A stretch of DNA of 64,000 bases, from assembly GCF_008011855.1 (NCBI RefSeq), contig NZ_VOUX01000003.1, positions 124,001-188,000 of the forward strand, in the 5' to 3' direction. Within the stretch, counting starts at the first letter, position 1, and every line of letters starts with the position of its first letter. The stretch is from Serratia bockelmannii. Lineage in GTDB: Bacteria; Pseudomonadota; Gammaproteobacteria; Enterobacterales; Enterobacteriaceae. Shown one piece after another: positions 45,228 through 56,613 of the stretch. Made by a program: the position numbers and the translations under genes. Under the pieces are notes generated by a model that was not told the origin of the DNA, ran no database searches, and worked only from the letters and a program-made list of their open reading frames with translations.

Positions 45228-46208
45228 TCATTCTCCGTCGGCGGGGAAAACGACGCCGGTCTGGCGGCGGATGTCGGTCAGCAGGCGGGCGACGATCAGC
45301 GAATTCTCCAGCCCTGGATGTTCCACCTGACGCTTCTCAACCAACTCGGCGAAGGCCAGCGCCTCATACAACATGGTGTTGATGTGCTGCGGCTGGCTCA
45401 GATCCTGGCGGTTGCCGCCGCGCGGCGTCAGCGCCACGCCCCGGCACTCGGAAATCTTGTCGATAACCAGCGTGCCTTCCTCCCCCTGGATCTCGCTGGG
45501 GATCGCCGAGTCGCTGACCTTGGAATGGGAAAGCGTGACGTCGAAATCGCCGTAGTTCAGGCAGACGGTGCCGTGGGCGTCCACGCCGGTATCGAGCAGC
45601 GTGGCGCTGGCGAGCACCGACTGCGGCGCGCCGAACAGCGCCACCGCGCTGGCCAGGCAGTAGTAGCCGATGTCCATGATGGAGCCGTTGGAGAACTGTG
45701 GATTAAAGGTGTTGGGGTTCTCGCCGGCCAGGTAGCGCGGGTAGCGCGAAGAGTATTGGCAGTAGTTGATGAAGGCTTTGCGCAGCCGGCCGATTTTCGC
45801 CAATGCCTGTTGCAGCGCCAGAAAATTCGGCAGATAGGCGCTTTTGAACGCCTCGAACAGCACCACCTGATTTTCCCGCGCGCAGGCTACCAGCTGTTCC
45901 GCTTCGCGCTGGTTGGAGGCCAGCGGTTTTTCGCAGATCACGTGCTTTTTATGGCGCAGGAACAGCAGCGATTGCGGGCAGTGCAGGGAATTGGGGCTGG
46001 CGATATACACCGCGTCTATGGCGTCGGACTGGGCCATCGCCTCGAGAGAGTCGAAAAACTGCGTGACCTGATAGTTGGCGCCAAACGCCTGCGCCTGTTC
46101 CAGCGAGCGTGAATACACGGCGCTCAACTTAAGTTTGCCGCTTTCATGGGCGGCATCGATAAAACGTTCCGTAATCCAGTTGGTGCCGACGACGGCAAAG
46201 CGAATCAT
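45228..46208 (-). CDS. ygjR: Gfo/Idh/MocA-family oxidoreductase YgjR
   Basis: YgjR is a predicted NAD(P)-dependent oxidoreductase of unknown substrate. The 326-aa product has the N-terminal Rossmann motif RFAVVGTNWITERF, the EKPLASN motif with the catalytic lysine (HVICEKPLASN) and a C-terminal alpha/beta domain. GGAG precedes the ATG at 46208; the longer frame adds 48 non-conserved residues. It is directly upstream of the amidotransferase gene. Confidence 0.92.
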   Translation of the reverse strand: MIRFAVVGTNWITERFIDAAHESGKLKLSAVYSRSLEQAQAFGANYQVTQFFDSLEAMAQSDAIDAVYIASPNSLHCPQSLLFLRHKKHVICEKPLASNQREAEQLVACARENQVVLFEAFKSAYLPNFLALQQALAKIGRLRKAFINYCQYSSRYPRYLAGENPNTFNPQFSNGSIMDIGYYCLASAVALFGAPQSVLASATLLDTGVDAHGTVCLNYGDFDVTLSHSKVSDSAIPSEIQGEEGTLVIDKISECRGVALTPRGGNRQDLSQPQHINTMLYEALAFAELVEKRQVEHPGLENSLIVARLLTDIRRQTGVVFPADGE

Positions 46209-46258
46209 GGCGAGCTCCGGTCCAGGCTTAAAACCGCAGATTATCACGCCCTCACGCG

Positions 46259-46765
46259 CTATGCATACAGCTCGCCGAACAGCGAAAGGTGCGTCAGATA
46301 CAGCCGGGTATCGAATTCCAACTGGTGGTAATCCGGCTCCATATGGCAGCACAGACTGTAGAATGCCTTGTTGTGATCTTTCTCTTTCAGGTGCGCCAGC
46401 TCATGCACCACGATCATGCGCAGGAACGGTTCGGGCGCGACCTTGAACACCGTCGCCACGCGGATTTCCGCCTTGGCCTTCAGCTTGCCGCCCTGCACGC
46501 GCGAGATAGCGGTATGCAGGCCGAGCGCGTGCTTCATGACGTGGATCTTGCTGTCGTAGGCCACCTTGCTCAGCGGCTGGGCGTTGCGCAGATACTGGTT
46601 TTTCAGATCGACGGTAAACTGATACAGCGATTTGTCGGTCGTGCAGTCGTGCACCTGCGGATAGCGCTGCAGCAGCACGTCCCCCAGCCGATTCTGATGG
46701 ATCAGTTGCTGCACCTGGCTTTGCAGATGCGTTGGGTAGCCTTGCAGGTAGGTCAATTCAGACAT
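46259..46765 (-). CDS. ygjP: YgjP-family metal-dependent hydrolase
   Basis: YgjP is a small cytosolic protein of the SprT/WLM-like zinc-hydrolase group (UPF0056-like naming varies); E. coli YgjP has been described as a UTP pyrophosphatase, which I cannot test here. The 168-aa product carries HELAHLKEKDH (His121, Glu122, His125, His131), a zincin-like metal site. It is followed by ygjR 50 bp later and is divergent from rlmG. Confidence 0.9.
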   Translation of the reverse strand: MSELTYLQGYPTHLQSQVQQLIHQNRLGDVLLQRYPQVHDCTTDKSLYQFTVDLKNQYLRNAQPLSKVAYDSKIHVMKHALGLHTAISRVQGGKLKAKAEIRVATVFKVAPEPFLRMIVVHELAHLKEKDHNKAFYSLCCHMEPDYHQLEFDTRLYLTHLSLFGELYA

Positions 46766-46914
46766 TCTTGTTCCGTATCAACGGCCATTCAGCCGGTCAT
46801 TCTATGCTGTTTTTTCGCTCAAATCCTGACATACGCAATTTATCCGAAAAAACATTTTACTGACGGGCGTTTTTAGGGGATAAACAGCCCAAATTTTATC
46901 AGTCAGGAGGGGCA

Positions 46915-48054
46915 ATGAGCCAACTCGATCTGGGAACACAGCAACTTGAGCTGGAGCGTTATCCCCAACAGGAAGAATCCACCCAGCTGCAGGCGTGGGA
47001 AGCGGCGGACGAATATCTGCTGCAACAGCTTGAAAACGTAGATATCGGCGGCCGCCCGGTGCTGATTTTCAACGATAACTTCGGCACCCTGGCCTGTGCG
47101 CTGCACGCGCATCGCCCTTACAGCGTCAGCGACTCGTACATGAGCCAGCTGGCGACGCGTCACAACCTGAAACTCAACGGATTGGATCCTGAGCAGGTCA
47201 CGCTGTTGGACAGCCTGGCCGAGCTGCCGGCAGCGCCGGCGGTGGTGCTGATTCGCGTGCCGAAAGCGCTGGCGTTGCTGGAACAGCAGCTGCGCGCGCT
47301 GCGCCACGTCGTGACCGAAGACACGCTGATCGTCGCCGGCGCCAAGGCGCGGGACGTGCATACCTCGACGATGCAGCTGTTTGAAAAGGTGCTGGGCCCG
47401 ACGCGCACCAGCCTGGCGTGGAAGAAGGCGCGCCTGATCTTCTGTCAGGCGGCGGACATCGTCCCGCCGGCGGCAGCGGAAACCACCAACTGGACGCTGG
47501 ACGGCACCGATTGGCTGATCCACAACCACGCCAACGTCTTCTCGCGTGGCAGCCTGGATATCGGCGCGCGCCTGTTCCTGGATCATCTGCCGCGTGGCCT
47601 GAACGGCCATATCATCGATCTGGGCTGCGGCAACGGCGTGATTGGCCTGGCGGCGCTGGCGCAAAACCCGGAAGCGCAGATGACCTTCGTCGATGAATCT
47701 TACATGGCGGTGGCTTCCAGCGAGCTGAATGTGGAGCACAACCTGCCGCAAGAGCTGGATCGCTGTCAGTTTGAGGTGAACAACGCGCTGGCGGGCATCG
47801 AGCGCGAAAGCGTGCAGGCGGTGCTGTGTAACCCGCCGTTCCACCAGCAGCACGCCATTACCGATCACACCGCCTGGCAGATGTTCTGCGACGCCAAGCG
47901 CTGCCTGCAGGTGGGCGGCGAATTGCGCATCGTCGGCAACCGTCACCTCGACTACCATCAGAAACTCAAGCGCCTGTTCGGCAACTGCACGCTGGTGGCC
48001 TCGAACAAGAAGTTCGTGATCCTGAAAGCGGTGAAATCCGGCGCGCGTCGCTGA
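46915..48054 (+). CDS. rlmG: 23S rRNA (guanine(1835)-N2)-methyltransferase
   Basis: RlmG methylates G1835 of 23S rRNA with S-adenosylmethionine. The 379-aa product has an inactive N-terminal methyltransferase-like domain and an active C-terminal one with [17 protein letters not shown] (SAM motif) and [11 protein letters not shown] (the NPPF catalytic motif for N2-guanine). AGGAGGGG precedes the ATG. Family length fits (378 in E. coli). Confidence 0.96.
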   Translation: MSQLDLGTQQLELERYPQQEESTQLQAWEAADEYLLQQLENVDIGGRPVLIFNDNFGTLACALHAHRPYSVSDSYMSQLATRHNLKLNGLDPEQVTLLDSLAELPAAPAVVLIRVPKALALLEQQLRALRHVVTEDTLIVAGAKARDVHTSTMQLFEKVLGPTRTSLAWKKARLIFCQAADIVPPAAAETTNWTLDGTDWLIHNHANVFSRGSLDIGARLFLDHLPRGLNGHIIDLGCGNGVIGLAALAQNPEAQMTFVDESYMAVASSELNVEHNLPQELDRCQFEVNNALAGIERESVQAVLCNPPFHQQHAITDHTAWQMFCDAKRCLQVGGELRIVGNRHLDYHQKLKRLFGNCTLVASNKKFVILKAVKSGARR

Positions 48055-48065
48055 GCGTGAATAAC

Positions 48066-48085
48066 CAGGGGCGCCGGGCGCCCCT
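48066..48085 (+). repeat. Hairpin repeat copy 1 after rlmG
   Basis: CAGGGGCGCCGGGCGCCCCT, a self-complementary hairpin sequence 11 bp after the rlmG stop. An identical 20-bp copy lies at 48225-48244. Confidence 0.85.
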
Positions 48086-48095
48086 CAGTCTGTAG

Positions 48096-48165
48096 ACAAA
48101 GGGGAAAAAGCGTGGTTTTTCCCCCTTTGTGGTTATCAGCCGAAAATCAATAAATTGATTTTCCT
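48096..48165. repeat. Two further hairpins between the repeat copies
   Basis: One stem pairs ACAAAGGGGAAAAA with TTTTTCCCCCTTTGT and a second pairs GAAAATCAAT with ATTGATTTTC with a 2-nt loop. They lie between the two 20-bp repeats; no gene is present. Confidence 0.6.
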
Positions 48166-48224
48166 TGTTTTCTTTTCGCTGGTCTCTGCCTACCCGGCAT
48201 GGGGATGAGGTTTGTCATCAATAT

Positions 48225-48247
48225 CAGGGGCGCCGGGCGCCCCTTTT

Positions 48248-48250
<3 letters not shown>
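48225..48250 (+). terminator. Hairpin repeat copy 2 with T-run: terminator of rlmG
   Basis: The second copy of the 20-bp hairpin is followed by TTTTTT on the plus strand, giving an intrinsic terminator 170 bp after rlmG. It lies against the fadH stop codon. Confidence 0.75.
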
Positions 48251-50576
<2,326 letters not shown>

Positions 50577-52196
50577 ATGGCTCATTTTGCGCAGTCCCCT
50601 TATTTCGTTTTACATCAACTGACCTGCCAATTTGCTGACGGCGAAACGCTGTTCGGCCCGCTGGATCTCGCTTTCGATCGGCAGCGCTGCGGCCTGGTGG
50701 GGCGCAACGGCGTCGGTAAAACCCAGCTGCTGCGCCTGATCGCCGGGTTGGATCGGCCGGGCAACGGGCACGTCGAATCCCATGCCGCGTTGGCTTACGT
50801 TGCGCAGCAGCCGGAGATCGCCGCGGACACCACGCTGGCCCAGCTGCTGGGCTATGGTGAGGTGTTCGCCGCGCTGGCGCGTCTCGAGCAGGGGCAGCCG
50901 CTGGCGGACGATATCGATCGTCTGGAAGGGCGCTGGGATCTCAACGATCGTCTGCAAAACGCCTTTGTCGCCGCCGGGCTGCCGGCCTTCGATCCGTTGC
51001 GATCCGCAAGCTCTCTGAGCGGCGGCGAGCGGATGCGCGCGGCGCTGTGCGGCGCGTTGCTGGGCGAGGCGGATTTTCTGCTGCTGGACGAACCGACCAA
51101 CCACCTCGACAGCGTCGGGCGCGCCTGGCTTTATCAGCAGCTGGATCAGTGGCGCGGCGGGCTGCTGATCGCCAGCCATGACCGGCAGCTGCTGGCGCGC
51201 ATGGAGCGCATTGTCGAACTGACACCCGGCGCGCTGCGCAGCTACGGCGGCAACTACGATGACTACCGGCGCCAGCGCGACACGGAACAGCAGGCGGCGC
51301 GCGCCGATCTGGAGCATGCGCGCGAGGAGCGTCGCCGCACCCGCGCTCGCCAGCAGAAAGAGCACGACATGAGCCAGCGGCGCTCGGCGCAAACGCTGCG
51401 CGTCGTCGATACGCTGAATATCGCCTCTTTTGAGCGGGTGGCCTACAAGTCGGCGGCGAAGGAGAGCCTTGGCACGCTGCGTAAACAGCATCAGGATCAG
51501 CGCGACAGCCTCGATGCGGCGGTGCGCGAAGCCTATCAGCGGGTGGAAGAGGAGCAGCCGGTGTTGCTGGCGCTGCCGGGCAGCGAAGTGAGCGCGAACA
51601 AGCAGGTGCTGGTGCTCGAGCAGCTGCAGCTGCCGTTCGTCAGCGCGCCGCCGCTGGATCTGCGTATCGACGGCCCGATGCGCGTGGCGTTGACCGGCCC
51701 CAACGGCTGTGGCAAGTCCACCTTGCTGAAGACCGTTCTCGGTCAGCTGACGGCGCTTTCCGGCCATTGTCATTGCCCGCTGTCGACGGCCTACCTCGAT
51801 CAAACCCTGTCGCAGCTCGACCCGAATCTGTCGGTGATGGAGCATCTGGGGCTGCAGGATTCACCGTTGGCGGAAGGCGCGTTGCGCACCCGGTTGGCGC
51901 AGTTGCAGCTTGGCGCGGATCGCATCGCGCTGCCGCTGGGCTCGCTGAGCGGCGGCGAACGGCTCAAGGCGGCGTTGGCCTGTGCGCTGTGGCGGCGACA
52001 ACCGGCGCAGCTGCTGTTGCTGGACGAGCCGACCAACCACCTGGATCTGGCGTCGTCGCTGGCGATCGAAACCGCCCTGGCGGATTTCCCCGGCGCGATG
52101 CTGGTGGTGTCGCACGACGAAGACTTCCTGCAGGCGCTGCGGCCGACACACCGTCTGCAGCGACAGATGGACGGCTGGCGGCTTCAGGCCTGGTAA
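50577..52196 (+). CDS. ABC-F family ATPase
   Basis: ABC-F proteins are cytosolic twin-ATPase translation factors acting at the ribosomal E site; some confer antibiotic resistance. The 539-aa product has two ABC domains: Walker A GRNGVGKT (42-49) and GPNGCGKS (374-381), signatures LSGGE (147-151 and 457-461), and Walker B plus DEPTNHLD twice. An Arg/Glu-rich linker of about 110 residues (231-340) separates them. No membrane segments. AGGAG is 5 nt before the ATG at 50577; a GTG two codons earlier overlaps it. It is not one of the four standard E. coli members by my reading (EttA, Uup, YbiT, YheS). Substrate or drug unknown. Confidence 0.88.
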   Translation: MAHFAQSPYFVLHQLTCQFADGETLFGPLDLAFDRQRCGLVGRNGVGKTQLLRLIAGLDRPGNGHVESHAALAYVAQQPEIAADTTLAQLLGYGEVFAALARLEQGQPLADDIDRLEGRWDLNDRLQNAFVAAGLPAFDPLRSASSLSGGERMRAALCGALLGEADFLLLDEPTNHLDSVGRAWLYQQLDQWRGGLLIASHDRQLLARMERIVELTPGALRSYGGNYDDYRRQRDTEQQAARADLEHAREERRRTRARQQKEHDMSQRRSAQTLRVVDTLNIASFERVAYKSAAKESLGTLRKQHQDQRDSLDAAVREAYQRVEEEQPVLLALPGSEVSANKQVLVLEQLQLPFVSAPPLDLRIDGPMRVALTGPNGCGKSTLLKTVLGQLTALSGHCHCPLSTAYLDQTLSQLDPNLSVMEHLGLQDSPLAEGALRTRLAQLQLGADRIALPLGSLSGGERLKAALACALWRRQPAQLLLLDEPTNHLDLASSLAIETALADFPGAMLVVSHDEDFLQALRPTHRLQRQMDGWRLQAW

Positions 52197-52203
52197 CGCG
52201 CGA

Positions 52204-52228
52204 AGGCGGCCCTAGGGGGCCGCCTTTT
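52204..52228 (+). terminator. Terminator of the ABC-F gene
   Basis: AAGGCGGCCC pairs with GGGCCGCCTT around a short loop, followed by T5 on the plus strand. The stop codon of the convergent gabR-like gene lies within the stem. Confidence 0.85.
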
Positions 52229-53702
52229 TCACCTCGGGCGTGTTGATGCACGCCAGCAGCTGGGTGAAGGCCGCGGCCATCTGTTCTTCCGGCACGCAGG
52301 CAAACCCCATCAGCAGGCCGCGCCGGCGGTTGGGCAGCATGTAGTAGCGCGACAGCGGCCGCACCAGCACCCCCTGCGCGCCGGCGGCGGCGGCGATCGC
52401 CACGTCGTCGGCCTCGTCCGGCAGGTTGAGGATCAGGTGCAATCCGGCGTTGCTGTTGAATTCGCTGAGCGCCTGTTTGCCGAGGTGCTGTACGATCAGG
52501 CCGGTCAGGAAGGCGCGCCGCCGGGCGTACAGCAGCCGCATGCGACGGATGTGCGCGGTGTAGTGCCCCTCTTGGATGAATTCCGCCAGCGCGCTCTGGA
52601 TCAGCAGGTGCCCGCCGCGATACAGCTCGGCGTGGGCGGTTTTCAGCGGCTGCACCAGCGGCGGCGGCAATACCACATAGCCGAGGCGCAGCGCCGGGTA
52701 GAGCGTTTTGCTGAAGGTGCCGATGTAGATCACCGGCGCGTCGGCCTCCAGCCCTTGCAGCGCTGGGATCGGTTGGCCGGAAAAGCGGAATTCGCTGTCG
52801 TAGTCGTCCTCGACGATCCAACCGCCGGCGTTGCGCGCCAGCGCCAGCAGCCGTTGGCGGCGCGCCAGGCTCATCACCGAGCCGAGCGGATACTGGTGCG
52901 ACGGGGTGACGAAAATCAGGCGGGGTGGCGTCGTTGGCTGCTCCGGCGGCACCAGCCCGGCCTCGTCCACCGCCAGCGGGCAGATGTTCAACGCATTGAT
53001 GCGCAGGATATTGCGGATCCCCCAATAGCCCGGTTCTTCGATCCAGGCGTCATCCCCCGGATTGCACAACATGCGCGTCACCAGATCGATCGCCTGATGG
53101 ATGCCTTCAGTGATCAGGATCTGTTCCGGCGAGCAGCGCACCGAGCGCGCCACCCGTAAATACTCCACCAACGCATGCTGCAGCTCCGGGCTGCCGCCCT
53201 GATTGCTGTAGGTCAGCCGCTGCGGCGCCGGGCGGCGGCTGAGGCGCGCCTGGATCTTGCTGAACAGCTGATGGGGAAAGGCGTTGACGTCGGGGACGCC
53301 GGGAATGAATGCCCCCCACTGTTTGGGGCTGGCGCTGGCGTGGTGCAGCAGCGTGGCGCCGCGCTCCGACAGTTCGACGCGCCGCGGTTGCCCGCTGCCG
53401 TCCGCCGGAGCGCCGCCGGTGGAGAGGCAGCTGTCCGGCAGCGTGTCGGCGACGAAGGTGCCGCTGCCGGCGCGCGCCGACACGTAGCCTTCCGCCAGCA
53501 GTTGTTCATAAACGGTTAATACGGTGTTGCGGGACAGGCTGAGCTCCTGCGCCAGATCGCGCGAGGCGGGTAGGCGGCTGGAGGGCGGCAGGCTGCCGTC
53601 GAGAATGCTGGTGCGGATCGCGTTGTAAAGCCGCTTGTGCAGCTTGTCATCGGGCTGTTCGCCGAGGCGCTGCAGCAACAGATCACCACTCAATGAGCGC
53701 AA
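52212..53702 (-). CDS. gabR: MocR-type PLP-dependent regulator of the gab genes (GabR-like)
   Basis: The 496-aa product fuses a GntR winged helix (KRLYNAIRTSILDGSLPPSSRLPASRDL... about residues 20-85) to an aminotransferase-like domain. The PLP lysine Lys332 is in IGTFSKTLYPALRLGY, and the VEDDYDSEFRF motif is typical of GabR/PdxR-type proteins. It is divergent from gabT, as in Bacillus GabR, which senses GABA. An in-frame TGA lies just upstream, so translation must begin at the TTG at 53702, which has GAGGG at 6 nt, or a TTG three codons later. The gene name rests on the gabT neighbourhood. Confidence 0.85.
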   Translation of the reverse strand: MRSLSGDLLLQRLGEQPDDKLHKRLYNAIRTSILDGSLPPSSRLPASRDLAQELSLSRNTVLTVYEQLLAEGYVSARAGSGTFVADTLPDSCLSTGGAPADGSGQPRRVELSERGATLLHHASASPKQWGAFIPGVPDVNAFPHQLFSKIQARLSRRPAPQRLTYSNQGGSPELQHALVEYLRVARSVRCSPEQILITEGIHQAIDLVTRMLCNPGDDAWIEEPGYWGIRNILRINALNICPLAVDEAGLVPPEQPTTPPRLIFVTPSHQYPLGSVMSLARRQRLLALARNAGGWIVEDDYDSEFRFSGQPIPALQGLEADAPVIYIGTFSKTLYPALRLGYVVLPPPLVQPLKTAHAELYRGGHLLIQSALAEFIQEGHYTAHIRRMRLLYARRRAFLTGLIVQHLGKQALSEFNSNAGLHLILNLPDEADDVAIAAAAGAQGVLVRPLSRYYMLPNRRRGLLMGFACVPEEQMAAAFTQLLACINTPEVKKAAP

Positions 53703-53721
53703 TTGGATCCCTCAATTATTC

Positions 53722-53806
53722 GTAACTGGCACTCGATTATAGGGCCACATCCTGTGTAAATAAACGGCATTGTTTCACGAATGTGAACGAAACGTGTAAC
53801 TGGCAC
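53722..53806. promoter_or_regulatory. Pair of 11-bp direct repeats in the gabR-gabT control region
   Basis: GTAACTGGCAC occurs at 53722-53732 and again at 53796-53806 in the same orientation, 74 bp apart (about seven helical turns). MocR-type regulators such as GabR bind direct repeats, so this is the likely operator. The second copy lies 17 bp before gabT. Confidence 0.55.
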
Positions 53807-53823
53807 CGACCGGAGAGAACAGC

Positions 53824-55089
53824 ATGAAAAACGCAGAATTGAACCAACGCCGTCAGGACGCCACCCCGCGCGGAGTGGGCGTGATGTGTGGTTTTTACGC
53901 CGAGCGCGCAGAGAACGCCACGCTGTGGGATGTGGAAGGCAAAGAAGTGATCGACTTCGCCTCGGGGATCGCCGTGCTGAACACCGGCCACCGCCACCCG
54001 AAAGTGATCGCCGCAATTGAAAAGCAGCTGCAGGCCTTCACCCACACCGCCTATCAGATCGTTCCTTACGAAAGCTATGTCTCGTTGGCGGAGCGCATCA
54101 ACCAGCGCGCGCCGATCGCCGGTCCGTGTAAAACCGCTTTCTTCACCACCGGCGCGGAAGCGGTGGAAAACGCGGTGAAGATCGCCCGCGCTTACACCGG
54201 CCGTCCGGGCTTGATCACCTTCGGCGGCGGCTTCCACGGCCGCACCTATATGACCATGGCGCTGACCGGCAAAGTGGCGCCTTACAAACTGGGCTTTGGC
54301 CCATTCCCCGGCTCGGTGTTCCACGGCCAGTACCCGAACGCGCTGTACGGCGTGACCACCGAAGACGCGATGAACAGCCTGGATCGCCTGTTTAAAGCGG
54401 ATATCGATCCCAAGCAGGTGGCGGCCATTGTGCTGGAGCCGGTGCAGGGCGAGGGCGGTTTCAACGTGGCGCCGGCCGATTTCATGCAGGCGCTGCGCGC
54501 GCTGTGCGACCAGCACGGCATCCTGCTGATCGCCGACGAAGTGCAGACCGGCTTCGCCCGTACCGGCAAGCTGTTCGCCATGGAACACTACAGCGTTAAA
54601 CCGGATCTGATCACCATGGCGAAAAGCCTGGCGGGCGGCATGCCGCTGTCGGCGGTGGCGGGCCGCGCCGAGGTGATGGACGCGCCGGCGCCGGGCGGGC
54701 TGGGCGGCACCTACGCCGGTAACCCGCTGGCGGTGGCCGCGGCGCACGCGGTGCTGGACGTGATCGACGAAGAGCAGCTGTGTCAGCGCGCCCAGCGCTT
54801 GGGGCAGCACCTGGTGGAAGTGTTGCAGCAGGCGCGCAAAACCAGCCCGGCGATCGCCGATGTGCGCGCGCAAGGCTCGATGGTGGCGGTGGAGTTCAAC
54901 GATCCGGCTACCGGTAAACCTTCAGCCGATATCACCCGTCAGGTGCAGCAGAAGGCGATGGAGGAAGGGCTGCTGCTGCTGAGCTGCGGCGTGAACGGCA
55001 ACGTGATCCGCTTCCTGTACCCGCTGACCATCCCGGACGATCAGTTCACCAAGGCGATGGGCATCCTGTCCCGCGCGCTGGCTCACTAA
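53824..55089 (+). CDS. gabT: 4-aminobutyrate aminotransferase
   Basis: GabT moves the amino group of GABA to 2-oxoglutarate, giving succinate semialdehyde. The 421-aa product is a class III aminotransferase with PLP Lys267 (TMAKSLAGGMP), LIADEVQTGFARTG and TTGAEAVENAVKIAR. It starts the gabT-gabD-permease operon; gabD follows 12 bp later. Confidence 0.96.
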   Translation: MKNAELNQRRQDATPRGVGVMCGFYAERAENATLWDVEGKEVIDFASGIAVLNTGHRHPKVIAAIEKQLQAFTHTAYQIVPYESYVSLAERINQRAPIAGPCKTAFFTTGAEAVENAVKIARAYTGRPGLITFGGGFHGRTYMTMALTGKVAPYKLGFGPFPGSVFHGQYPNALYGVTTEDAMNSLDRLFKADIDPKQVAAIVLEPVQGEGGFNVAPADFMQALRALCDQHGILLIADEVQTGFARTGKLFAMEHYSVKPDLITMAKSLAGGMPLSAVAGRAEVMDAPAPGGLGGTYAGNPLAVAAAHAVLDVIDEEQLCQRAQRLGQHLVEVLQQARKTSPAIADVRAQGSMVAVEFNDPATGKPSADITRQVQQKAMEEGLLLLSCGVNGNVIRFLYPLTIPDDQFTKAMGILSRALAH

Positions 55090-55101
55090 GGAGCGAACGG
55101 C

Positions 55102-56556
55102 ATGAAATTGAATAATCCTGAGCTGTTGCGCAGCCAGTGTCTGATCAACGGCGAATGGTGCGATGCCCTGAGCGGCAAGCGCGAAGCGGTGATCAACCCG
55201 GCCACCGGCGCCGAACTGGCCAGCATTCCGCTGGTCAGCGAAGAGGAAACCCAGCAGGCGATCGCGGCGGCGCAGCGGGCGCAAAACGAGTGGAAACAGC
55301 TGACCGCCAAGCAGCGTTCCGCGCTGCTGTTGGCCTGGGCCGACAAGGTGCTGGCCGCACAGGAAGATCTGGCGCAGCTGATGACCGCCGAGCAGGGCAA
55401 ATCGCTGGCGGAAGCACGCGGCGAAGTGGCCTACGCCGCGTCGTTCATCACCTGGTTCGCCGAAGAGGCCAAGCGGGTGGACGGCGCGGTATTGCAGGCG
55501 CCGCAGGCTTCGCAGCGTCTGGTGGTGGTGAAGCAGCCGATCGGCGTGTGCGCGGCCATCACCCCGTGGAATTTCCCGGCGGCGATGATCACCCGCAAGG
55601 TGGCGCCGGCGCTGGCGGCTGGTTGCGCCATCATCGTCAAACCGGCCGAGCAAACGCCGCTGACCGCGCTGGCGCTGGCCAAGCTGGCGCAGGACGCCGG
55701 TATTCCCGCCGGCGTGTTGCAGGTGGTGACTGGCGAAGCGGCGCAGGTGGGCAAGGTGCTGTGCGACAGCCCGGTGGTGCGCAAGCTGAGCTTTACCGGC
55801 TCGACCGAGGTCGGCCGCATCCTGATGGCGCAGTGCGCGCCGAGCATCAAGAAACTGTCGCTGGAGCTGGGCGGTAACGCGCCCGTCATCGTGTTCGACG
55901 ACGCCAATCTGGACGCGGCGGTGGCGGGCATCATGGCCTCCAAGTTCCGCAACAGCGGCCAGACCTGCGTCTGCGCCAACCGCATCTACGTGCAGGACGG
56001 CATCTACGAGCGGCTGGCGGAGAAACTGGTGGCGGCGGTCGAGCAGTTGAAAGTCGGCGACGGCAGCCAGGAAGGCACCACCCAGGGGCCGCTGATCGAC
56101 AGCGATGCGGTAGCGAAGGTGCAGAGCCATATCGACGACGCGCTGATCAAAGGGGCACAGATCGCCACCGGCGGCCAGCCGCACGCGCTCGGCGGCACTT
56201 TCTTCCAGCCGACGGTGGTGACCGGCGTAACGCAGAAGATGCGCTTCGCCAAAGAAGAAACCTTCGGGCCGGTGGCGCCGCTGTTTCGCTTCCATGATGA
56301 AGCGGAAGCCATCGCCATGGCCAACGACACCGAATTCGGCCTGGCCGCCTACCTGTTCACGCAGAACGCCGCGCGCCAGTGGCGCGTGCCGGAAGCGCTG
56401 GAGTACGGCATGGTCGGCATCAACACCGGGCTGATTTCCAACGAAGTGGCGCCGTTCGGCGGCGTGAAACAGTCAGGGCTCGGGCGTGAAGGATCGCGCT
56501 ACGGGATAGAAGAATATCTGGAGCTGAAATACTTGTGTATCGATGTGAGCTGTTGA
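55102..56556 (+). CDS. gabD: Succinate-semialdehyde dehydrogenase (NADP+)
   Basis: GabD oxidises succinate semialdehyde to succinate, finishing GABA breakdown. The 484-aa product is an aldehyde dehydrogenase with catalytic Cys289 (SGQTCVCANR), general base Glu255 (LELGGNAP) and the NAD(P) motif FTGSTEVGR. AAGGAG lies at the gabT stop, so translation is probably coupled. The class resembles E. coli GabD (482 aa) in length and motifs. Confidence 0.96.
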   Translation: MKLNNPELLRSQCLINGEWCDALSGKREAVINPATGAELASIPLVSEEETQQAIAAAQRAQNEWKQLTAKQRSALLLAWADKVLAAQEDLAQLMTAEQGKSLAEARGEVAYAASFITWFAEEAKRVDGAVLQAPQASQRLVVVKQPIGVCAAITPWNFPAAMITRKVAPALAAGCAIIVKPAEQTPLTALALAKLAQDAGIPAGVLQVVTGEAAQVGKVLCDSPVVRKLSFTGSTEVGRILMAQCAPSIKKLSLELGGNAPVIVFDDANLDAAVAGIMASKFRNSGQTCVCANRIYVQDGIYERLAEKLVAAVEQLKVGDGSQEGTTQGPLIDSDAVAKVQSHIDDALIKGAQIATGGQPHALGGTFFQPTVVTGVTQKMRFAKEETFGPVAPLFRFHDEAEAIAMANDTEFGLAAYLFTQNAARQWRVPEALEYGMVGINTGLISNEVAPFGGVKQSGLGREGSRYGIEEYLELKYLCIDVSC

Positions 56557-56613
56557 GCGTCAGGACGTTAACCCATCCCGGCGGCCAGCGTCGCCGGGCG
56601 ATAAGGATGATGC

